Source: DATLWR01 sp035576205
GTDB lineage: Bacteria > Pseudomonadota > Zetaproteobacteria > Mariprofundales > Mariprofundaceae
NCBI GenBank assembly: GCA_035576205.1
Contig: DATLWR010000057.1
Span: forward strand, 1-21,606
Length of the DNA stretch: 21,606 nucleotides
Reading direction: 5' to 3'
Shown: positions 16,754 through 21,606 of the stretch, one piece after another
How the letters are laid out: each line of letters opens with the position of its first letter
Position numbering within the stretch: position 1 is the first letter of the stretch
Program-made: the position numbers and the translations under genes
The notes under the pieces: generated by a model
What the model saw: the letters and a program-made list of their open reading frames with translations, nothing else
Databases searched by the model: none
Told to the model about the DNA's origin: nothing

Positions 16754-17580
16754 TGGCGGACCTGCAGGCCTTCCTCGCCAGCCCCGTGATGCAGGAGACG
16801 CTGCCACCGGCGCTGCTCATCGCCGTTGTCACCGCCTCGATGTCGGTGATGGTCATGGCGCACCGCCTCTCCTTTCTGACCGTCGGCGTCTCGCACGCCT
16901 CGCTGGCCGGCCTGGGACTTGCCGTGCTGCTCTCCCTGCCGCTCTTGCCGACCGCCACCGGCATCGCCGTGCTGGTCGCACTGCTCTTGGCCGCCATGCC
17001 GCAACGGCGCGGCATCAGCGAGGATGCCGGCACCGGCATGCTGTTCGCCGCCAGCATGGCCATCGGCGTGCTGCTGATCTCGTCGGCCAGCCGTGCCCAG
17101 GTAGATTTATTTGGACTCCTGTTCGGCAACATCCTGACCATCGCGCCGACCGACCTGCACTGGTTATGGTTCCTCGCCGCCGTCATCCTGCTTACCATGC
17201 TGCTGGCAGCCCGCGGCTGGTGGAGCATCGCCTTCGACCCGGTCACCGCCGCTGCCAGCGGACTGCCGGTAGCGCCCTTGCGACTGCTGCTTTACGGCAT
17301 CACCGGCCTGACGGTCATCCTCTGCGTGAAGCTCGCCGGCATCGTGCTGACCGCGGGGCTTCTGGTTCTTCCAGCCGCCTGCGCCTGGATGTGGGGCCGC
17401 TCGCTGGCCGGGCTGTGGCTATTGAGCCTTGCCTTCTCGGTGGCCGGCACCATGCTGGGGCTGTTGTGGTCGTACACATACGACTGGCCGTCCGGTGCCA
17501 CGGTCATCCTGGCATTGACCGGCATGTTCATGATCAGTTGGGGGGGAGCATGGCTGAACCAGCACGTCCGAAAGCAGTAA
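16750..17580 (+). CDS. znuB: Zinc/metal ABC transporter permease ZnuB (ABC-3 family)
   Basis: A 276-residue inner-membrane permease of the ABC-3 family, which forms the channel for metal brought by ZnuA and driven by ZnuC. About eight hydrophobic segments are visible (for instance around residues 20-36, 50-66, 70-85, 97-112, 130-155, 185-210 and 225-262). The typical cytoplasmic loop with SHASLAG near residues 48-54 and the GLLVLPAA stretch near 203-210 are present. The length is slightly above E. coli ZnuB (261). The start overlaps the znuC stop by ATGA. The last 31 bases overlap the start of the RDD-family gene. Confidence 0.93.
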   Translation: MMADLQAFLASPVMQETLPPALLIAVVTASMSVMVMAHRLSFLTVGVSHASLAGLGLAVLLSLPLLPTATGIAVLVALLLAAMPQRRGISEDAGTGMLFAASMAIGVLLISSASRAQVDLFGLLFGNILTIAPTDLHWLWFLAAVILLTMLLAARGWWSIAFDPVTAAASGLPVAPLRLLLYGITGLTVILCVKLAGIVLTAGLLVLPAACAWMWGRSLAGLWLLSLAFSVAGTMLGLLWSYTYDWPSGATVILALTGMFMISWGGAWLNQHVRKQ

Positions 17581-18059
17581 TCGCAGGCATCGGCATCCGC
17601 TTGCTGGGCTCGGCCTACGACCTCTGCCTGCTGTTCGCCCTCTGCTTCATCCTCTTCATTCCGGTCACCATCGCCGAACTGTCGCTGGGCAGCATCCCGC
17701 ACTGGCTCAAGGGATTGCTGATCCTCGTCATCGCCTACGCCTATTTCGTCGGCTTCTGGGTCCGTGGCGGCGTCACCACCGGCATGCGCCCCTGGAAACT
17801 TCGCGTGGCCATGGCGGAGAGCGGCGACAGCCTCAGCCTGGCCGCCGCCTCGATCCGCTTCGCCGGCCTGATGCTGACCTGGATGGCGCTGGGCATGACC
17901 TTCGTCTACATGGTCTGGAAGGATACCGGCCATTTGCTCTTCTTCATCGCGGCGGGTTTGCCGGCGGCAAGTCTCGTCACCATGCTGCTCACCCCGGAAC
18001 GCCAGACGCTGCACGACCTGATCGCCGGCACCGGCGTCTATCGTCTCAAGCAGAAGTAA
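17550..18059 (+). CDS. RDD-family membrane protein
   Basis: A 169-residue inner-membrane protein of the RDD family, small proteins of mostly unknown function thought to be transporters or ion exchangers. Three main hydrophobic segments are visible at about residues 20-42, 48-68 and 107-150. The family motif begins at GIRLLGSAYDLCLLF (the Arg-Asp pattern at about 17-24), and the TTGMRPWKLRV loop (74-84) and ERQTLHDLIAGTGVY ending are typical. The ATG at 17550 lies within the last codons of znuB (31-base overlap), with GGGGGGAG immediately before it at tight spacing. This implies cotranslation with the metal transporter. It converges on the potassium channel gene with only 19 bases between, and no terminator is seen there. 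A role in metal transport is inference from position. Confidence 0.88.
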   Translation: MAEPARPKAVIAGIGIRLLGSAYDLCLLFALCFILFIPVTIAELSLGSIPHWLKGLLILVIAYAYFVGFWVRGGVTTGMRPWKLRVAMAESGDSLSLAAASIRFAGLMLTWMALGMTFVYMVWKDTGHLLFFIAAGLPAASLVTMLLTPERQTLHDLIAGTGVYRLKQK

Positions 18060-18078
18060 GCGGGGCGAAAACCGGCGG

Positions 18079-18747
18079 TCACTCCTCGCCGGAAGCGTTG
18101 CGCTCGGCCTCGACAGGCTCGGCACGCTGGCGGTAGCGCTCGATGAACACGGTCAGGTTGGCGATCGCCAGCGAATAGACGGCAATGCCGAATACCATCG
18201 TCAGCACACCGACAATGCGGCCGCCGCCGCTTTGCGGAACGATGTCGCCGTAGCCGACGGTGGTCATGGTCACGAAGGCCCACCACAGGCCATCGGAGAC
18301 ATCGCCGAAGGCCGGATTATGCGGATGCTCGATCAGGAAGGCGGCGGTCCCGAATACGAAGACGACGGTCGACATCAGCGCCATCGCCGCCGGCCAGCTT
18401 TCGCCGGAGATCACGAACAGGCGCAGCAGCCGCTCGCGGTTGGCGCGGATCAGCACGCCGATGCGCAGCGCCGGCACCAGCCCGACCAGCTTCAGCGCCA
18501 TCAGCAATCGCAGGATCGGCGAGGCCAGCAGCACGACCAGTGCCAGGTCGAACCAGTTCGAGCGGATCCAGCCACGCCTGTCGTCGGCCACATACCAGCG
18601 GACGAAAAACAGGATGACGAACGGCAGCAGGGCCGCCAGCAGCACCCAGTCGGGCCACTCGTGCATGAATGAGGCGGCGACGGCTCCCAGGGTGGCGACG
18701 AACAGCAGCACGTCCAGCACGCGTTGCAGGACATGCCGGCGGTTCAT
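18079..18747 (-). CDS. Voltage-gated-type potassium channel without a cytoplasmic regulatory domain
   Basis: A 222-residue six-helix cation channel. The selectivity filter TVGYGD is at residues 163-168, preceded by a pore helix GLWWAFVTMT. Probable helices are S1 (about 10-27), S2 (34-52), S3 (66-80), a basic S4-like segment (95-112, with Arg at 95, 101, 104, 106 and 109), S5 (119-139) and S6 (178-202). It ends about 20 residues after S6, in a charged tail, with no RCK/TrkA or cyclic-nucleotide domain. It should conduct K+ through the inner membrane. The ATG at 18747 lies 2 bases after the stop of the UPF0114 gene, with AAGG 8 bases upstream, so the two form an operon. Physiological role (K+ efflux, membrane potential) is inferred. 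Confidence 0.93.
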   Translation of the reverse strand: MNRRHVLQRVLDVLLFVATLGAVAASFMHEWPDWVLLAALLPFVILFFVRWYVADDRRGWIRSNWFDLALVVLLASPILRLLMALKLVGLVPALRIGVLIRANRERLLRLFVISGESWPAAMALMSTVVFVFGTAAFLIEHPHNPAFGDVSDGLWWAFVTMTTVGYGDIVPQSGGGRIVGVLTMVFGIAVYSLAIANLTVFIERYRQRAEPVEAERNASGEE

Positions 18748-18749
18748 GT

Positions 18750-19265
18750 TCAGTGCCTTGCGCCCGACTTGTGGGTGAAGTAGGTCGCCAGCGATACCAG
18801 CAGGATGCCGCCGCCCATGTAGAGGATGTTCAGTGGGTTGTCGAAGGTCACGTGCAGCACGTTCTTGAAGAAGGCCACCACCAGGATCATCAGCACCACC
18901 TTGACCAGCCGATCCTTCAGGTCGTCGAGGCTGTGGATCAGCAGGATATTGCTGGCATTCGCATCCTGCTCGGCAATGTCGATCTTGCTGATGAACAGCT
19001 CATACATGCCCAGCGCGAAGATCAGCAGCACGGTACCGAGCAGGAAATCGTCGACGGCGGAGATGATCTGACCGACCGCCTCGACATGGAAATCGGGATA
19101 TGTGCCGCCCAGGAAGCTCATGTCGATGAATTCCCAGGCCAGCTGAAGCATGCCTTCGGCCGCCAGGGCGAACAGCAGCAGCATGCCGACCACCGACGAG
19201 AGTACCGCCAGAATCACCACGAAACGGCTGTTCCACAGCAGCCACTCAAACACGCGCTCGATCAT
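18750..19265 (-). CDS. UPF0114 (YqhA-like) integral membrane protein
   Basis: A 171-residue inner-membrane protein of the UPF0114/YqhA family, whose function is not established. Four hydrophobic segments are visible at about residues 14-36, 68-92, 119-138 and 147-163. Between the second and third lies the conserved-looking cytoplasmic stretch with HSLDDLKDRL (111-120). The ATG at 19265 has GGGAGG 4 bases upstream. The potassium channel gene follows after 2 bases, suggesting a joint function in ion movement or membrane stress. The upstream gap (19266-19361) shows no convincing promoter or terminator. Confidence 0.9.
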   Translation of the reverse strand: MIERVFEWLLWNSRFVVILAVLSSVVGMLLLFALAAEGMLQLAWEFIDMSFLGGTYPDFHVEAVGQIISAVDDFLLGTVLLIFALGMYELFISKIDIAEQDANASNILLIHSLDDLKDRLVKVVLMILVVAFFKNVLHVTFDNPLNILYMGGGILLVSLATYFTHKSGARH

Positions 19266-19361
19266 GCAACCTCCCGGTCTTCAACCAATCTGAGCGCCGG
19301 ATGTTAACCGAAGTGCCGGCCGATGCCATCCACCCCGGCGACACGGTTCAGGCCGGCGGTC

Positions 19362-19979
19362 TCAGGCAGGCCATGGCCCGGCCCCCTCGCGCAGCAGTTC
19401 CGGCTCGCCGCCGCACAGGTCGACCACGGTGGTCGGCACCATGCCGCACCAGCCGGCATCGAGTACGGCGGCGTTCAGGTGCCGAAGTTTCGGCACGAAC
19501 TCGTCCGGGTCGAAGGCCGGATCCGTTTCACCGGGAAACTGCAGCGTCGTGGCGAGCAGGAGCTCGCCGTGCTCGGCGAGCAATTGCCGGCAGATTTCAT
19601 GGTTCGGGATGCGGATGCCGACATCCTTGCGCTTGCCGAAGATACGGCGCGGCAGAGCCGAGCTCGCCGGCAGGATGAAGGTATAGGGCCCCGGCAGGCA
19701 GCGTTTCAGCAGCCGGTAGGCCAGGTTGTCGATCTTCACGCAGGAGGAGGCCTGCGACAGGTCGCTGCAGATCACCGACCAGAGGTGATTGTCGTCCAGC
19801 CGGCGCAGGTGGCGGATCTCCTCCAGTGCCCCGGTCGCCTGCGGCGCACAGACCAGCACGTAGGTCGTATCGGTCGGTACGACCAGGAACACCCCCTCCC
19901 GCAACAGCTCGACCGCCCGGCGGATCTGGCGGATTTGCGGGCGCTCCGGGTGCAGCCGCAGGTGCTCGAAAATACGCAT
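19362..19979 (-). CDS. yciO: YciO-type protein of the Sua5/YciO/YrdC family
   Basis: A 205-residue protein of the YrdC-like fold, resembling E. coli YciO along its whole length. Visible shared features are the start MRIFEHLRLHPERPQ, the nucleotide-site strand VVPTDTTYVL (33-42), LPGPYTFILPA (95-105), GIRIPNH (121-127) and the PTTVVDL...LLREGAG ending. The related TsaC/Sua5 makes threonylcarbamoyl-AMP for the t6A modification of tRNA. YciO lacks the Lys-Arg-Pro stretch of TsaC near residues 58-66, and here the region reads HLRRLDDNHLW, so it belongs with YciO rather than TsaC. The ATG at 19979 has GAGG 8 bases upstream and follows the AsmA-family gene by 10 bases, implying an operon. Its cellular substrate is uncertain. 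Confidence 0.93.
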   Translation of the reverse strand: MRIFEHLRLHPERPQIRQIRRAVELLREGVFLVVPTDTTYVLVCAPQATGALEEIRHLRRLDDNHLWSVICSDLSQASSCVKIDNLAYRLLKRCLPGPYTFILPASSALPRRIFGKRKDVGIRIPNHEICRQLLAEHGELLLATTLQFPGETDPAFDPDEFVPKLRHLNAAVLDAGWCGMVPTTVVDLCGGEPELLREGAGPWPA

Positions 19980-19989
19980 GCGGAAATCC

Positions 19990-21606
19990 TCAGAGTCCCT
20001 TGATCAGCCCTTCCAGCGACTTCTGCAGCTGTTTCTGCGGCGTCGCCGGTGCCGGTTGCTGCTGTTGCGGCGTCTGTTGCGGCTGTGCCGGTTGCTGCTG
20101 TTGCGGTGTCTGTTGCTGCTGGCTGCCCTGCAGGATCTGGCCGATCACGCCGCCCACCTTGCCGCCACCACCGCCACCGCCCCCTCCCTGCAGGTTCTGC
20201 AGGATGGTGGCGGCATCCAGTTCGGGCTGCACCTTCGGTGCTGCAAACGAGCCGGTGATGTGCAGCGGCACCGAGAAGCCCTGCCGGACCGCTACGGTAT
20301 CGCCCTGGCCGACCAGCGTGCCGACCACCGTCGGTTTGACATGGTAGTCGAGACTCTTCTGTACCAGATCGACCGTACCCTTGCCGGTCACCCTGAGCAG
20401 CGGCGAGGACATGAACAGGTCGTCGTTCCTGGCGACACCGTTGGTCACCTTGAAACTGCCGGAGAGCTGCGAGAAATCGGTCTCCTGCGGACCCGTCGCA
20501 GCCAGCGGATTGGCCAGCCGGCGCAACGTGCCGGCGATATCGAAGCCGCGCACCTTGCCGTCGCGCAACGTGAAGCTGCCGTGGCCGCCGAGCGTCTTCA
20601 CCGCCGACTGGCTCACACCCGTGCCGCTGAAATCGGTATCCATGCCCAGCTCGCCTTCCAGCATGTCCAGATTGGCCACCGCCTTCAGCACCGGTCCGAC
20701 CTGCACACCGGTGATGTGCACCGACTCGGTCCAGCGGGCCGGATACGCTGCGGCATTGAGGCTCGCCTTCTCCTCCACCTGGCCGCTGGAAAGGCCGAAG
20801 CGCAGCGGATTCAGATCGAACTTGCCGTCGACGCCGTTCACCGTCATGCGCAGGTTCTGCAGATCCAGGCCGCGCAGATGCAGCGTGCCGGCCTGCACCT
20901 GGGCCGCCACCCGCCAGTCCTTCAGGAAACGCAGGTCGGGCTCGGTCTCGTTGGCTGCGGCCGTCCCGGCCACCGGCGCCACCGGCACTGCCGCCGGCTG
21001 CTGTTGCGCCTGCGGCAGCCACGGATCGATGTGCAGGTCGTTGGTGGCGATCCGCAGGCGGATATTCGGTCCGTTCTTGTCCGGGAAAACGGAACCGGAG
21101 GCCTGCACCAGCTCGCCGTCGAGCAGCAGCTGCAGGTCGCGCAGGTCGAGCTGGTCGCTCGTGCCGGCCAGCAACATGCCGACCTTGATCTGCTTCCACG
21201 GTGCCGGATGCCCGGCGTAGAGGGTCTTCAGGTCCGGCAGCAGGCCGGCCAGCCACAGCCGGTCGATCGGTTCACTGGCAAGGCGCAGCTGGTAGGTCGG
21301 CGATTCGCTGCCGAGCTTGTCGATATCGCCGTGCATCTCGGCCAGCTTGCGGCCGTCCATGTCGATCTGGCTGCGGCGGAGCTCCACACGGTCGGCTGAC
21401 TGCATGTCCGCCTTCCACTGCAGGGCGATCTTGTGGGCCGCCTCGAGCGTCACGCTGCCTTCACCGAGCCGCAGACCGTCGGGGCGCTGCTCCAGCTTCG
21501 CATCCATGACGACGGCGGCAGCATCCAGCGGGCCAAGTAGTGCCGGCCAGCTGGCGAGCTGCGCCTTGAAATTCTTCAGTCCCAGATGATCGACGGTCAG
21601 CTCGCC
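19990..21606 (-). CDS. AsmA-family protein, C-terminal 538 residues (gene continues past the right edge)
   Basis: The frame is open from the stop at 19990 to the window edge, so the N terminus, including the expected membrane anchor, is missing. The visible part is made of beta-strand repeats typical of AsmA-like bridge proteins of the diderm envelope, proposed to move phospholipids or affect outer-membrane assembly. The conserved AsmA C-terminal block is clear: DGKVRGFDIAGTLRR, then FSQLSGSFKVTNGVARNDDL, then GKGTVDLVQKSLDYHVKP. After this block comes an unusual low-complexity tail: a run of nine Gly, then a Gln/Pro-rich segment (QQQQTPQQQQ repeated) of about 35 residues, ending in a short amphipathic helix. 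A Pro/Ala-rich linker also occurs mid-protein (about plus-strand 20945-21010). An internal Met at 21507 is not the true start. Confidence 0.9.
   Translation of the reverse strand, partial: GELTVDHLGLKNFKAQLASWPALLGPLDAAAVVMDAKLEQRPDGLRLGEGSVTLEAAHKIALQWKADMQSADRVELRRSQIDMDGRKLAEMHGDIDKLGSESPTYQLRLASEPIDRLWLAGLLPDLKTLYAGHPAPWKQIKVGMLLAGTSDQLDLRDLQLLLDGELVQASGSVFPDKNGPNIRLRIATNDLHIDPWLPQAQQQPAAVPVAPVAGTAAANETEPDLRFLKDWRVAAQVQAGTLHLRGLDLQNLRMTVNGVDGKFDLNPLRFGLSSGQVEEKASLNAAAYPARWTESVHITGVQVGPVLKAVANLDMLEGELGMDTDFSGTGVSQSAVKTLGGHGSFTLRDGKVRGFDIAGTLRRLANPLAATGPQETDFSQLSGSFKVTNGVARNDDLFMSSPLLRVTGKGTVDLVQKSLDYHVKPTVVGTLVGQGDTVAVRQGFSVPLHITGSFAAPKVQPELDAATILQNLQGGGGGGGGGKVGGVIGQILQGSQQQQTPQQQQPAQPQQTPQQQQPAPATPQKQLQKSLEGLIKGL
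20051..20116 (-). repeat. 36-base tandem duplication encoding the Gln/Pro-rich AsmA tail
   Basis: Positions 20051-20080 and 20087-20116 are identical except for one base (C to T at the equivalent of 20071), with a 36-base period. The unit encodes about 12 residues of the Gln/Pro tail (TPQQQQPAQPQQ type). The period is a multiple of three, so copy number changes would keep the frame. It looks like a recent in-frame duplication, possibly by replication slippage. Confidence 0.8.

Noticed and set aside
16653..17549. Upstream extension of the RDD frame through znuC and znuB
   Set aside because: The extension is Arg/His/Ala-rich noise in another frame of the transporter genes; the RDD family similarity begins right after the ATG at 17550.
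18060..18078. Bidirectional terminator between the RDD and channel genes
   Set aside because: The 19-base gap has no inverted repeat or T-run.
19978..21399. Plus-strand open frame opposite the AsmA-family gene
   Set aside because: Antisense shadow; its Leu/Cys-rich start comes from the CTG/GTT repeats of the Gln-rich tail.

Overview
This is a GC-rich chromosomal window from a Gram-negative bacterium, very probably a member of the Proteobacteria in the broad sense. A ZnuABC-type metal uptake operon, an AsmA-family envelope protein, a UPF0114 (YqhA-like) protein and YciO all point to a diderm. The run tilS - ftsH - folP - cdaA - ybbR - glmM includes a diadenylate cyclase, which most Gamma- and Betaproteobacteria lack. 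That run is better known from Geobacter-like Desulfobacterota and, as far as I recall, Zetaproteobacteria. I cannot resolve the class from sequence alone.

Layout. Positions 1-221 are AT-rich (69 of the first 180 bases are G or C) and hold the start of an unrecognised gene running off the left edge. A class 3 lipase (222-1130, minus) follows, then a strong terminator and a tRNA-Val(GAC) gene with its own promoter. Next come a secreted trypsin-like protease with a long unrecognised C-terminal region (1501-3483, minus) and a membrane GAF-GGDEF-EAL cyclic-di-GMP enzyme (3610-5937, minus).

Positions 6145 to 14961 form one long minus-strand block, transcribed from right to left: a 710-residue unrecognised protein, tilS, ftsH, folP, cdaA, ybbR and glmM. 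Most junctions from ftsH onward overlap by 4 bases, so translation is probably coupled. The block joins tRNA modification, membrane proteolysis, folate synthesis, cyclic-di-AMP synthesis and the start of UDP-GlcNAc/peptidoglycan precursor synthesis.

From 15123 to 18059 the strand switches to plus: znuA, znuC, znuB and an RDD-family membrane protein, all with overlapping ends. This operon is divergent from the 710-residue gene across a 161-base region with small inverted repeats. It converges on a minus-strand pair, a UPF0114 protein followed by a TVGYGD potassium channel. The right end holds yciO and the C-terminal part of an AsmA-family protein that continues past the window edge.

Most of the window is ordinary housekeeping DNA. 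I see no CRISPR array, insertion sequence, integrase or toxin-antitoxin pair. The parts most worth a second look are the 710-residue protein, which may carry a degenerate GGDEF/nucleotidyl-cyclase-like fold; the unassigned C-terminal region of the protease; the c-di-AMP operon in a proteobacterium-like genome; the UPF0114/K+ channel pair; and the RDD protein embedded in the end of znuB. No intergenic gap exceeds 300 bases.
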